DNA of 48,074 bases from Candidatus Sericytochromatia bacterium (GCA_015272195.1 JACYMC010000069.1:1-48074), one strand, 5' to 3'; counted from the stretch's first letter, positions 8,802-17,491 are shown. Translations and numbers: made by a program. Notes: generated by a model not told the origin, from the sequence alone.

Positions 8802-9962
8802 TCAGGCTGGCAACAACAGACGGTATTGCAACTGGGCGTCTTCTGGCTGTAGCTGCTCAGCAAACACCAGTATCGGTGGTGCGCTGGTCTGACGACCCTG
8901 CCGCAGGCGTTCAAGCAAAGCAGGCTCTGGTACTGCTGCAATCACCACCAGCAAGGCAGAAGAAAGATCGCCCTGCTGACTGAGTGCGGCAGACAGGCTC
9001 ACGGAAGCATCGGGCATCAGGGTGGCCAGCCAGGGCGACAGCTGTTCCCAGTTGTGCTGGCTTTGCAGATAGCGGGTGGGGGGCGGTAAAGCCATAGCCG
9101 TCCAGCGCGCCGGATCTGCCGCCTGGGCCAGGCAGTGCACAGCCAGATTTTGTTTCAGGAGGGCGTGACAAACAGCTGAGGCGGTTTCCACGACGCGCAA
9201 GAAGTTTTCAGGCTCCTGGCCGTGAAGGGTATCAACCATTACCATGGCCTGTTGATAGGGCTCTTCACGGGCTTCGGCCACAATCAGCTTTTGCTGACGG
9301 GCGGTGTTTTTCCAGTGAATCTGCCGGCGGTTATCACCCGGCTGATACTCACGGTAATGAGAAATATCTTCGTTGTAATGACTGTGGTGCCGGGCCTGCT
9401 GCAGCGCCTGCTGCTGCTCAGCTGAAAACAGCTGCAAAGGGGTATTCAGCGGCAGGCGGGGCAGAACCACCACAGCCTGCTTCAGGCTTTGCTGGCGATA
9501 AAGTCCCAGCAGGCCCAGCGGGCCAAAAGAGCCGGTGGTGAGCCCCTCAAACAGCCAGATGCCAGAGCGCTCCGGGGTAAAGGTATAGTTGTGGCTGAAG
9601 CGCTCGTTTTTTTTAAGCGAAACAATCAGTCCCTTGCTGCCGGCAGAGGCCTGAGCGCTTGCCATACTCCAGTGCCGGGGGGGTTTGTCTTCAATATTCA
9701 CAAACATCAGAGGCCAGCGACCGGGATGCGTCACCACCAGGGACACCTCACAGGCTTCCCCTGCTGATACCTTGCCCGGCAAACGGCGTTCACAGTGAAG
9801 ACGACGCAGATTGATCCAGGGTAGAATAAAAGCCATCAGCACAACCGCCCAGAGCAGCGCGTCCACCAGATACAGCCAGCCGCCCTGAATATTGGTGGCA
9901 GCCAGAAACAAGAAAATGGCGGTCAGAACGATCACCAGCAAAGGTGCAGTGGGTTTGAACAT
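8802..9962 (-). CDS. DUF58 family membrane-anchored protein
   Basis: Two N-terminal membrane segments (residues about 7-25 and 29-48) are followed by a beta-rich region and the DUF58 signature YREYQPGDNRRQIHWKNTAR (about residues 200-220). The C-terminal third is von Willebrand A-like. DUF58 proteins usually accompany a MoxR AAA+ ATPase and VWA proteins in a membrane-associated chaperone or chelatase-like system, but no moxR gene is adjacent here. The ATG lies 6 nt after a TACAAT (complement of 9969-9974), so a very short leader is possible, although no -35 is evident. Family firm, role unknown. Confidence 0.85.
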   Translation of the reverse strand: MFKPTAPLLVIVLTAIFLFLAATNIQGGWLYLVDALLWAVVLMAFILPWINLRRLHCERRLPGKVSAGEACEVSLVVTHPGRWPLMFVNIEDKPPRHWSMASAQASAGSKGLIVSLKKNERFSHNYTFTPERSGIWLFEGLTTGSFGPLGLLGLYRQQSLKQAVVVLPRLPLNTPLQLFSAEQQQALQQARHHSHYNEDISHYREYQPGDNRRQIHWKNTARQQKLIVAEAREEPYQQAMVMVDTLHGQEPENFLRVVETASAVCHALLKQNLAVHCLAQAADPARWTAMALPPPTRYLQSQHNWEQLSPWLATLMPDASVSLSAALSQQGDLSSALLVVIAAVPEPALLERLRQGRQTSAPPILVFAEQLQPEDAQLQYRLLLPA

Positions 9963-10051
9963 AAGCGTATTGTACTATGAAAACAAGGCCGCGCGTTTGG
10001 GGCCCAAACTGTGTTACACTGCTGAAAAGACGGCTAAAAAGGAACAATGGC

Positions 10052-10525
10052 ATGGCAGAGGCCTTTACACAAACGCTGGAAGCGATTGCCGCCCTGGCGC
10101 AGAAGCATCCGGATTATCAGTTTGAAATGATCCACAACTGGACCCAGCAAATCCAGTCCGGTCAGAGCACGCCAGCAGACTGGGTGCAGGAAGTCACACG
10201 CCAGTGGCAGGCCATGCCCGATGCCCGCCGTGACATCTGCCAGCAGATCTTTGAACAGTCCCTCCTGCGCGCCAAACAAGCCACCTATCAGCCGGTTAAC
10301 GCCCTGGACGCCTTTCTGGAGCGCTATCTCTACGGCATTCAGGACGAGCAGGTCATTCAAAAAAGCCTGGTCAGCAAAACCCTGAAGCAAATCGACGATA
10401 GCCAACGTCGGTCCCAGACTGCCCCCATTCGACCGCCACAGCCCGGCCCATCGCCAGGCGGGCTCACGCCACGGGCCGGTCGCACCAACCCCTTGCCGCC
10501 CACCACTCGCCTGCCCGAGGCCTGA
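10052..10525 (+). CDS. hypothetical protein upstream of ssb
   Basis: Unrecognised 157-aa soluble protein. Its first 110 residues look helical (MAEAFTQTLEAIAALAQKHP), and the last 40 are Pro/Arg-rich and probably disordered. The start is placed at 10052 because AAGGA (10039-10043) sits 8 nt upstream; an in-frame ATG at 9977 lacks an SD. The stop is 4 nt before the ssb start, so the two are probably co-translated and may act together on DNA (inference only). An extended -10 (TGTTACACT, 10011-10019) lies just upstream. Confidence 0.6.
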   Translation: MAEAFTQTLEAIAALAQKHPDYQFEMIHNWTQQIQSGQSTPADWVQEVTRQWQAMPDARRDICQQIFEQSLLRAKQATYQPVNALDAFLERYLYGIQDEQVIQKSLVSKTLKQIDDSQRRSQTAPIRPPQPGPSPGGLTPRAGRTNPLPPTTRLPEA

Positions 10526-10529
10526 CCCG

Positions 10530-10886
10530 ATGGATGCAGTCAATACCGTGGTACTGGTCGGCCGGGCCGGTAATCATCCCGAAATCAAATACTTTGAAAG
10601 CGGCCGTACCCTGGCCACTTTTAACCTGGCTGTGGATCGGCCCCGCACCAGCCTGCATGCCGAAGCCGAAACCGACTGGTTTAAAATTGAGCTCTGGGGC
10701 CGCCAGGCCGAAATCGCCTATGAATACGTTAAAAAAGGCTCTCTGGTAGGCATTCGCGGCAAGCTGATGTTCCGCCGTCACGACGATGGCCATCTTGAAC
10801 ACTACATTCACAACCACAACCTGCGCCTGATCGGCAGCAAGCACGATATTGTGCCGCCGAAGGGTACTGAAACGCCGCCTTTTTAA
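10530..10886 (+). CDS. ssb: single-stranded DNA-binding protein, short cyanobacterial-like type
   Basis: OB-fold SSB protein of 118 aa that coats single-stranded DNA during replication and repair. NTVVLVGRAGNHPEIKYFES, TDWFKIELWGRQAEIAYEYV and KKGSLVGIRGKL are diagnostic. The pattern (PEIKYFESG, DWF.IELWG, EIA.EYVKKGSL) and the lack of a long Gly/Gln-rich tail with an acidic DDDIPF-like tip match the short SSBs of Cyanobacteria. A missing acidic tip would alter the recruitment of SSB partners. It lies directly behind a small unknown gene. Confidence 0.9.
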   Translation: MDAVNTVVLVGRAGNHPEIKYFESGRTLATFNLAVDRPRTSLHAEAETDWFKIELWGRQAEIAYEYVKKGSLVGIRGKLMFRRHDDGHLEHYIHNHNLRLIGSKHDIVPPKGTETPPF

Positions 10887-10954
10887 GGTTTAAATCAAAC
10901 AGTTTCAGGGAAGATATTTAGATAGATACCATCCTTACTGAAAGCAAATTGCTT

Positions 10955-11956
10955 ATGATAACACCCTCTCTCGCCGTGATTGGTGCTGGATACTGGGGAA
11001 AAAACCTGGTGCGCAACTTTGCACAGCTTCAGGCTCTCCACACCGTATGTGACCCCTCACCGCAAACGCCCCAACTGCTGGAAGCACTCTGTCCGCAGGT
11101 CAGGCACGAAACAGACTTTGCCAAAGTTCTGAAAAACCCAGCCATTCAGGCAGTGGTGATTGCCACACCAGCAGTAACCCATTTTGCATTAGTTGAGGCC
11201 GCTTTGCTGGCGGATAAAGATGTATTCTGCGAAAAACCCCTTGCCCTGACCTATCGCGAGGCCCAAAAACTGGTGCGTCTGGCCGAGGCAAAACAGCGTA
11301 TTCTGATGGTGGGACATATTCTGGAATATCACCCGGCTATCAGCAAACTCAAGAGTCTGATTGAAGCAGATGAATTGGGTCGTCTGCGCTATATTTACTC
11401 CAACCGCCTGAATCTGGGGAAAATCCGCCGCGAAGAAAACATCCTCTGGTCTTTTGCACCCCATGATATTGCCGTTATTTTGCGCCTGATCGGGGAGCTT
11501 CCCTTTCAGGTGATTGCTAACGGTGGCGCTTATATTCAAGCCAATATTGCGGATGTGACGCTGACACAATTGAGCTTTGACAATGGGGTGGCCGCCCATA
11601 TTTTTGTATCGTGGTTAAACCCATTTAAAGAGCAGAAACTGGTAGTAGTAGGCTCAAAAAAAATGGCTGTCTTTGATGATATCCAAAAACAATTGCTTTT
11701 ATACGATCAGCGTGTGGATATTGAAGCAGGTCAGCCTGTGCCCATCAAGGGTGAAGGAAAAACCATTGCTTTTGCTTCAGATGAACCGCTTCGTCTGGAA
11801 TGTGAAGCTTTTTTAGCGGCCATTACAACCCGCCAAAACCCTTTAACCGATGGCCGCAGTGGTCTGAGCGTTCTCAAAGTATTACAGGCAGCCCAACGCT
11901 CTTTGATCACCCAGGGACAAACCATTCTTTTGCCGATGGAAACCCAGGATGTCTGA
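10955..11956 (+). CDS. Gfo/Idh/MocA-family sugar-nucleotide dehydrogenase (WbpB/WlbA-like)
   Basis: NAD-dependent oxidoreductase. The N-terminal Rossmann motif is VIGAGYWGKN; the EKPLALTYREAQ segment holds the catalytic Lys of the EKP motif; and the C-terminal domain is the usual open-faced sheet. In the WbpB/WlbA branch it oxidises C3 of UDP-GlcNAcA. That assignment rests mainly on the next two genes, an acetyltransferase and an aminotransferase of the same pathway. ATG at 10955 is preferred over an in-frame TTG at 10949; no clear SD is seen. The stop overlaps the next start by 8 nt. Confidence 0.85.
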   Translation: MITPSLAVIGAGYWGKNLVRNFAQLQALHTVCDPSPQTPQLLEALCPQVRHETDFAKVLKNPAIQAVVIATPAVTHFALVEAALLADKDVFCEKPLALTYREAQKLVRLAEAKQRILMVGHILEYHPAISKLKSLIEADELGRLRYIYSNRLNLGKIRREENILWSFAPHDIAVILRLIGELPFQVIANGGAYIQANIADVTLTQLSFDNGVAAHIFVSWLNPFKEQKLVVVGSKKMAVFDDIQKQLLLYDQRVDIEAGQPVPIKGEGKTIAFASDEPLRLECEAFLAAITTRQNPLTDGRSGLSVLKVLQAAQRSLITQGQTILLPMETQDV

Positions 11957-12605
11957 TTATTTTGTTCACGCCTCAAGCTATATTGATTTTCCCTGTGAAA
12001 TTGGGGCCGGCAGCAAAATTTGGCATTTTTGCCATATTATGACCGGAGCCAGACTTGGTAAAGAGTGCAATCTGGGTCAAAACGTCATGATTGCCAGCCG
12101 CGTCCAGATTGGAGATCGGGTCAAGATTCAAAACAATGTCTCAGTCTACGAAGGCACCATCATTGAAGACGACGTCTTTTTAGGCCCTTCCTGTGTACTG
12201 ACCAATATTTCCAACCCGCGCGCCCAGGTCAGACGCCAGCACCTTTATGAACCCACGCGCCTGCGACGGGGCTGCACAGTTGGCGCCAATGCCACCCTTG
12301 TCTGTGGCATTGAAATCGGGCGCTATGCGTTTATTGGTGCAGGTGCTGTTGTCACACAGAACGTCCCCGACTATGCCCTGATGCTGGGCAATCCCGCCCG
12401 TCAAAAAGGCTGGATGAGTCGGCATGGTCATCGTCTCATACCAGCCCAGAATGCTTCTGATCCTCTGATTTGTCCTGAGAGTGGACTGCGCTATCTCGAA
12501 ACAGACGGAAAACTGCGTTGCCTTGATCTGGATGAAGATACCCCCCTGCCAGCTGATCTGCAAATAGGCCAGCAAAGCTATCTTAACTATAAACAGCAAG
12601 GATAA
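11949..12605 (+). CDS. left-handed beta-helix N-acetyltransferase (WbpD/WlbB-like)
   Basis: Hexapeptide-repeat acetyltransferase of 218 aa. Repeats such as IGAGSKIWHFCHIMTGARLG and VTIGANATLV-like turns build the beta helix. The NISNPRA..., YEPT and C-terminal PDYALMLGNPARQKGWMS segments match enzymes that acetylate the 3-amino group of UDP-GlcNAc(3NH2)A using acetyl-CoA. It overlaps the oxidoreductase gene by 8 nt and is followed 3 nt later by the aminotransferase, a tight operon. The C-terminal tail (about 165-218) contains a CPESGLRYLE segment also common in this subfamily. Confidence 0.87.
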   Translation: MSDYFVHASSYIDFPCEIGAGSKIWHFCHIMTGARLGKECNLGQNVMIASRVQIGDRVKIQNNVSVYEGTIIEDDVFLGPSCVLTNISNPRAQVRRQHLYEPTRLRRGCTVGANATLVCGIEIGRYAFIGAGAVVTQNVPDYALMLGNPARQKGWMSRHGHRLIPAQNASDPLICPESGLRYLETDGKLRCLDLDEDTPLPADLQIGQQSYLNYKQQG

Positions 12606-12608
12606 ACC

Positions 12609-13724
12609 ATGAGCGTACCTCTTTTGGATCTCCAGCGCATTCATGCCCCCATTGAACAGGAACTGCAGGCAGCATTTGCGCGTGTATTAAATCAAAACAA
12701 CTATATTCTTGGCGCTGAAGTCACAGCCTTTGAATCAGCCTGTGCTGAGGTTCTGGCCGTCAAACACGCTATAGGCGTCTCGTCTGGATCTGATGCTTTG
12801 CTGCTGGCATTGATGTGTATCGGCATTGGGCCAGGAGATGAGGTCATTTGCCCAACATACACCTTTTTTGCCACGGCGGGTGCGATTGCTCGCCTGGGAG
12901 CAACGCCTGTTTTTGTGGATCTCGATCCTTCAAACTATAACTGGAAGCTTGAGCAGGTTTTTGCAGCGCGCACAGAACGCACACGCGCCGTCATTCCTGT
13001 GCATCTGTTTGGCAGCTGTGCTGACATGTCAGAGCTTATGCCCTGGGCAGAAAAATATGGCATCACGGTGATTGAGGATGCCGCACAAGCAATTGATGCC
13101 AGCTGGAGGGAGCAGCCCGCAGGCAGTATTGGTCATTTTGGCTGCTTTTCATTTTTCCCTTCCAAAAATTTGGGTGGTTTTGGTGATGGGGGACTACTGA
13201 CAACACAGGATGATCAGCTGGCCGAAAAAGCGCGCATTTTAAGAGCACATGGCGCAAAACCCAAGTATCATCACCATTTTGTGGGAGGCAACTTCCGATT
13301 GGATGCGCTTCAGGCTGCTTTGCTTCACATCAAACTCCAGCATCTTGATAGCTATACCTGGCAGCGCCAGGACTGTGCGGCGCGCTACAGAACCCTCCTG
13401 GCTGAAAAGGGCCTGGCTCATCTTGCTCCCGAGGAGATGCCTGGACATGTCTATAATCAGTTTATTTTGCGTCTGGCGTGCGCTGAGCAGCGCCATCAGG
13501 TGCAAGACAAGCTCACTGCAGCAAAGATCGGCACAGCCATTTATTACCCCATTCCGCTGCATTTACAGGCCTGTTTTTCAGGGCTGGGTTATAAGCCAGG
13601 AGATTTGCCAGAAGCAGAAGCAGCCGCCCAAACGACCCTGGCTATTCCAATTTTTCCGGGCTTAACAGAACAAGAGCAGGACGCTGTCGTTTCTGAAATT
13701 AAACAAGCTATTCTGGAGAACTAG
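12609..13724 (+). CDS. DegT/DnrJ/EryC1-family sugar aminotransferase (WbpE/WlbC-like)
   Basis: PLP-dependent aminotransferase of 371 aa that would convert the 3-keto sugar nucleotide to the 3-amino form. Seen are the PTYTFFATAGAIARLGATPV segment, EDAAQAIDA (Asp that contacts the PLP ring) and GCFSFFPSKNLGGFGDGG, where Lys of SKNLG is the Schiff-base residue. The SD AAGGAT precedes the ATG. In known WbpB/WbpE pairs the aminotransferase uses glutamate and its 2-oxoglutarate recycles NADH on WbpB. The end overlaps the convergent glycosyltransferase stop by 4 nt. Confidence 0.93.
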   Translation: MSVPLLDLQRIHAPIEQELQAAFARVLNQNNYILGAEVTAFESACAEVLAVKHAIGVSSGSDALLLALMCIGIGPGDEVICPTYTFFATAGAIARLGATPVFVDLDPSNYNWKLEQVFAARTERTRAVIPVHLFGSCADMSELMPWAEKYGITVIEDAAQAIDASWREQPAGSIGHFGCFSFFPSKNLGGFGDGGLLTTQDDQLAEKARILRAHGAKPKYHHHFVGGNFRLDALQAALLHIKLQHLDSYTWQRQDCAARYRTLLAEKGLAHLAPEEMPGHVYNQFILRLACAEQRHQVQDKLTAAKIGTAIYYPIPLHLQACFSGLGYKPGDLPEAEAAAQTTLAIPIFPGLTEQEQDAVVSEIKQAILEN

Positions 13725-14782
13725 CCCTGGCGTCTACTGACACGGGTTTGAGGCAATAAAGAATCCAGAATCCGCTCTGCTCGATGATGCCAGGTGTGTC
13801 TTTTATGAAGGGCCTCAAAACCGTGTTGTATGATGTGCTGACGCAAAACAGGCTCATTTAGCATGCGAGCAATAGCCTGCGCAAAAGTTTCCGTCCTGGG
13901 CTCAGCTATCAGACCTATCGATTCAGCAGAAACAAACTGACTGGTTTCATAACAAGGTGTCGCCACAACAGGCAAACCCAAAGACATATAATCCATCAAT
14001 TTAACTGGCATTGCCAGATGATTATAGGGTGTTGTTGGGCGAGGAATAACGGCACAGGCAACGTCGGTAAGCTGTTCACGCATATCAGACAGGGTTCCAG
14101 GGCGCAATATCAACCACGCAGGTACATCTTTTAACGTTGTGGGAGACACAGCCAGCAAGCGCACATCTGGATAGCGACAGACAAGATACTGCATGGCTTC
14201 TTTAAGCAGTGGCCAGCCACTTTCATCATCGAGATTACCGGCATATAAAATCCAGCGTGGATTTTGATGCATATTTGTTCGCCAGAGCGCCGGTCGGCCC
14301 GCCGGAGGTAATGCCACCTGATGAGGAAAAGGGAAATATGCTGCCAAAGAGCGCGAAGGAAAAAAAAGGGTTGATGCTGTCTTGCGATAAACCCACTGGC
14401 TTAAAAACCAGCCCGCATAAAGCAATTTTTCTTTGGGTGTACGTGTGGGTGATTGACCAAAGAGCTGATAGGCATCACGGATAAAAATCCCTATGGGCAC
14501 TCCCTTATCCTGCAGTCGCTTTAATAAAAGCCAATCAAGCTCCATACTGGTTGAAGTGGCAGCCTCCAGATAAACACAATCAAAGTGAAGATAGTTCAGC
14601 TCTTGTAACAAGCGCCAAATTAAAGGGCGTCGGGAATGGCGTGTGCCGGTTATAAAAGTCACATCCGCGATTTCTGACAAAGCCTGCCGAATAGCGTTTG
14701 TCCGAATTTTAGGCGCTGAGTTCAACGTATCCAAAGGATACTGACCCAACAACAGAACCCGGGGCCGCCGTAAATCAAACAT
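13721..14782 (-). CDS. glycosyltransferase, GT4-like
   Basis: Predicted sugar transferase of 353 aa with a GT-B fold. The C-terminal half carries PVKLMDYMSLGLPVVATPCY followed by IGLIAEPRTETFAQAI, the donor-binding region of family GT4. The N-terminal half (PRVLLLGQYPLDTLNSAPKI) is the acceptor domain. The start overlaps the end of the 2-epimerase gene by 8 nt, so the two form an operon on the minus strand facing the dehydrogenase-acetyltransferase-aminotransferase operon. It probably adds a sugar, possibly ManNAc3NAcA, to a lipid-linked glycan (inference). Donor and acceptor cannot be told from sequence. Confidence 0.8.
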   Translation of the reverse strand: MFDLRRPRVLLLGQYPLDTLNSAPKIRTNAIRQALSEIADVTFITGTRHSRRPLIWRLLQELNYLHFDCVYLEAATSTSMELDWLLLKRLQDKGVPIGIFIRDAYQLFGQSPTRTPKEKLLYAGWFLSQWVYRKTASTLFFPSRSLAAYFPFPHQVALPPAGRPALWRTNMHQNPRWILYAGNLDDESGWPLLKEAMQYLVCRYPDVRLLAVSPTTLKDVPAWLILRPGTLSDMREQLTDVACAVIPRPTTPYNHLAMPVKLMDYMSLGLPVVATPCYETSQFVSAESIGLIAEPRTETFAQAIARMLNEPVLRQHIIQHGFEALHKRHTWHHRAERILDSLLPQTRVSRRQG

Positions 14783-15848
14783 TCTGCAAACAACGCGCTA
14801 TTTTTACAGCCGCATCTCCAACGCCATAAACAGTTTGGGAAGCCACTGGTGCTGGCGCAGACAACACGCGCTGGGCAGCCTCACAAAGACGGGCTGGATG
14901 AGCCCCCAAAAGATGATTCCAACCCAAATCAACCGTTTCAACCCACTCTGTTTCTGCCCTTAAGGTCAAACAGGGAACCCGAAGATAAAAGGCTTCTTTT
15001 TGCAGTCCGCCGCTGTCGGTCAGAATCACTCGGGCCTGGCGCTGGAGGGCCAGCATTTCAAAATAGGATACGGGCTCCAGCAACTGAATGCCTGGAGGAC
15101 GCCAGTCGGCGAAGGACTGGTTCAACAAAGCGCGTGTCCTGGGATGCACGGGAAACACCAGGGGCAATATCTCAGCAAGCTCAGCCAGAGGCCGCAGCCA
15201 TTGCGACAGAGATTCTGATGTGGCCGTGTTTTCCTGACGATGCAGGGTAACAAGGCCATAAGATCCTGAATTTAAATCAAAGCGCTCAGTCAAAGAGATT
15301 CGCTCAGCCTGGGGTAAAAACTGAAGCACAGCGTCGTACATCACATCACCAACCTGATAAACGCCTTGTTGAATGCCTTCTTTGTGAAGGTTCTGACTGG
15401 CCTGCAGACTGGTGGTAAATAAAAGCGAAGCAAGTTGATCCGTCAACACCCGGTTGATTTCTTCGGGCATCTGACGGTTAAAGGAGCGTAAACCCGCCTC
15501 CACGTGCGCCACAGGGATATCCAGTTTTGCTGCAGCCAGCGCACCGGCCAGTGTTGAGTTTGTATCGCCATAGACCAGAACATAATCAGGCTTTTCTGCT
15601 TGCAAAAGCTGCTCTAATTGCTCCAGCATACGGCCTGTCATGGCGCCATGTGACAGCTGAGAAATGCCAAGATGATGTTGAGGTGGGCTCAGGTCAAGCT
15701 CGGTAAAAAATACTGCTGACATATTTGCATCGTAGTGCTGCCCTGTATGCACCATCACTTCACAAATATCTGCGGCTTTTAAAGCACGTGAAACCACGGC
15801 TGCCTTGATAAACTGCGGCCGGGCCCCAACAACAGAAAGTATTTTCAT
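14775..15848 (-). CDS. UDP-GlcNAc(3NAcA) 2-epimerase, WecB/WbpI family
   Basis: Cytoplasmic non-hydrolysing UDP-sugar 2-epimerase of 357 aa. MKILSVVGARPQFIKAAVVS, HTGQHYDANMS, VLVYGDTNSTLAGALAA, HVEAGLRSFNRQMPEEINR and TDSGGLQKEAFYLRVPCLTL are the family blocks in order. ETEWVETVDLGWNHLLGA resembles WbpI, the 2-epimerase for UDP-GlcNAc3NAcA, more than plain WecB. With the three genes at 10955-13724 it would complete a route to UDP-ManNAc3NAcA; only the first step (WbpA-type 6-dehydrogenase) is missing. A plain WecB role cannot be ruled out. Confidence 0.92.
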   Translation of the reverse strand: MKILSVVGARPQFIKAAVVSRALKAADICEVMVHTGQHYDANMSAVFFTELDLSPPQHHLGISQLSHGAMTGRMLEQLEQLLQAEKPDYVLVYGDTNSTLAGALAAAKLDIPVAHVEAGLRSFNRQMPEEINRVLTDQLASLLFTTSLQASQNLHKEGIQQGVYQVGDVMYDAVLQFLPQAERISLTERFDLNSGSYGLVTLHRQENTATSESLSQWLRPLAELAEILPLVFPVHPRTRALLNQSFADWRPPGIQLLEPVSYFEMLALQRQARVILTDSGGLQKEAFYLRVPCLTLRAETEWVETVDLGWNHLLGAHPARLCEAAQRVLSAPAPVASQTVYGVGDAAVKIARCLQNV

Positions 15849-16151
15849 GGTTTGATCAATTGCATATAAAAGTCTTTATCCAAAGGATTTAGAAAGTAGC
15901 TGTTGTGCCGAAACAGGGTAGCATGACCTGAACACTCAAATTGTTTTGCTATGTTCAGTAAACTAAAAAGTATGGCCCTAAATGCTAGTTAGTATAACCC
16001 ATAGAAAGTCTTTTATGCCAAAAATAGTTGCTTGCCCGGTACGGTGTGTGTCAAGTTAGTTGTCGTGTAAGTCATGCAATTTCTTTGGTGTTTTTAACCT
16101 CCTGAATCGGGGGGGGTATACAAGAAAAGGAGTACATGGTAGCTTGGCTTC

Positions 16152-16218
16152 AGACCTTTTTGTATGGTTTTTATTTTGTTTGTTGTTATTCAAAATATAC
16201 ACCATTCTAAAAAGGTCT
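16152..16218. repeat. long imperfect inverted repeat
   Basis: Arms of 27-28 nt at 16152-16178 and 16191-16218 with a 12-nt loop. AGACCTTTTT, ATGGT and ATTTTG are matched in both arms. This is the size of a small MITE-like hairpin, but it could also be a terminator-like structure. Confidence 0.5.
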
Positions 16219-16412
16219 TCTTTCTTTGCTTTCAGCGATCATGTCAGGCAAAAGCTATGAACATTGAGTAAAAAGGGGTACAATACTTAAAGCTCACATA
16301 ATCGCTGAAATCACTCGATTTTTTAAGCAATTTAAAACCCGGTGTCGGTTCAATGGCTTAGATATCCAAAGCAAAATCTCTGCGTGGTAATGCTTTCAGG
16401 ACAAAATCAAGA

Positions 16413-16479
16413 AACACGCTCTATTTGATTGGGTTTTAGGCCAGAAAGCACTCTATTTAGAACACGCGTTGTATTTGAT
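16413..16479 (+). repeat. repeated boxes upstream of the AT-rich operon
   Basis: AACACGC-TC-TATTTGAT at 16413-16429 recurs as AACACGC-GTTG-TATTTGAT at 16461-16479, with a partial copy (GCACTCTATTTAG) between them. The last copy abuts a TATAAT at 16485-16490, so these may be operators for the operon starting at 16512. Confidence 0.4.
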
Positions 16480-16484
16480 CACGC

Positions 16485-16490
16485 TATAAT
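16485..16490 (+). promoter_or_regulatory. candidate -10 of the AT-rich glycan operon
   Basis: TATAAT lies 21 nt before the ATG at 16512. No good -35 or Shine-Dalgarno is visible, so transcription may need an activator at the repeats just upstream. Confidence 0.4.
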
Positions 16491-16511
16491 CGGGACGCCC
16501 AAAGCAAAAGC

Positions 16512-17489
16512 ATGACTAAAAAAACAGATCTTGAGTATACACATATTGTTTCAAATTTACTAAAAGGCAAAAGCATCTGTCTTCCAAGCAAAGATGACAC
16601 GATAAAGCTGCAGAAACAAAGCATACAGGTGCCCGCATACAAAGAGATCATTCGTGCACACAAAACTATCCCCTGGTATTCAGAACTCGCCTTGATCTAC
16701 GAAGAAGCTTACTCAGCAGAACTGGTTCGCAATATCATTATTCATGGTAGCTACGGAGACTTTAGTCCTACCCATTTTAGCGACCTTGAAATCAGTGTGA
16801 TACTCAATCACAAGGTATTTCTATCCAAAGAAAAAACCTTAGCCTTAAATAAATGGCTCCGTTCTTCACTCAATAAACTTATTTTGAAAGTAGATCCGCT
16901 GCAACATCACGGGGCTTTTTTTTTATGGGATCAATTGCTCAAACATTATGATGAACATATCTTACCCGTTTCCGCTTATGACAATGCCTGGGCCATCTTA
17001 CCAGAAAAACTGGACTTTTATATTGAGCGTTCGATAGCGAACAAAGTAGAAATAAGCCATAAAAAATATCTACACACCCTGAACGCTATCCTTACATATC
17101 AAAAAACCTTTTTTCAGCAAGGTGTCAATCTATACAGCATCAAAAGAATGCTGAGCAACTTTTTTATGCTGCCTGTTTTTTATTTTCAGTCACACGGTAT
17201 GCCCATCAATAAAAAACAAGCGCTTGAATTAATCCGACAAAAAAACCTTTGCCCATCCTTTTATCTGGCATTGGATCTTGCCAGTGAAATCAGAAACTCC
17301 TGGCCACCACATACACATCAGATGTTTTGGTTGCGCTCCTGTGTATTTAACGGCAGGTTCAATCAAAATCGAATCAATGCATTTATTTTAAATACTTTTC
17401 AAAACAAACACATCAAACAAAAGTTCCAGTCTGAATTTCTTCCACAGGCTTTAAAAGCCTGTGAAATATTAAGGTCTAAACTGATTTAA
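16512..17489 (+). CDS. nucleotidyltransferase-fold protein, unknown function (first of tandem pair)
   Basis: 325-aa protein in AT-rich DNA unlike its GC-rich surroundings. Residues about 75-100 read IIIHGSYGDFSPTHFSDLEI, the GS...DxE/D signature of the polymerase-beta nucleotidyltransferase superfamily. A possible third acidic residue lies in LILKVDPLQHHG (about 125-135). The remaining 190 residues are mainly helical and unrecognised. There is no signal peptide or membrane segment. It lies 2 nt from a second protein with the same kind of motif and in one operon with a glycosyltransferase and a flippase, suggesting a role in modifying or regulating surface glycan. Function not known. Confidence 0.65.
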   Translation: MTKKTDLEYTHIVSNLLKGKSICLPSKDDTIKLQKQSIQVPAYKEIIRAHKTIPWYSELALIYEEAYSAELVRNIIIHGSYGDFSPTHFSDLEISVILNHKVFLSKEKTLALNKWLRSSLNKLILKVDPLQHHGAFFLWDQLLKHYDEHILPVSAYDNAWAILPEKLDFYIERSIANKVEISHKKYLHTLNAILTYQKTFFQQGVNLYSIKRMLSNFFMLPVFYFQSHGMPINKKQALELIRQKNLCPSFYLALDLASEIRNSWPPHTHQMFWLRSCVFNGRFNQNRINAFILNTFQNKHIKQKFQSEFLPQALKACEILRSKLI

Positions 17490-17491
17490 GC

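Larger units (their letters stand above)
15849..16511. other. AT-rich intergenic region with nested inverted repeats
   Basis: 663 nt without a convincing gene between divergent operons. It holds a long imperfect hairpin (arms 16152-16178 and 16191-16218; both ends perfect, AGACCTTTTT / AAAAAGGTCT), a perfect 10-bp inverted repeat (16230-16239 and 16301-16310, TTTCAGCGAT / ATCGCTGAAA) and a G8 run (16109-16116). It also has a 24-codon hydrophobic mini-ORF (16136-16210) behind GGAG, and repeated AACACGC...TATTTGAT boxes near its right end. No transposase is present. It may be a remnant of a mobile element or a regulatory region at the edge of the AT-rich island. Confidence 0.6.

Noticed and set aside
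16060-16260. 66-codon plus-strand frame with a hydrophobic stretch in the AT-rich gap
   Set aside because: It has a TTG start without a Shine-Dalgarno, runs through the G8 tract and a hairpin, and shows no protein-like pattern apart from T-rich codons.
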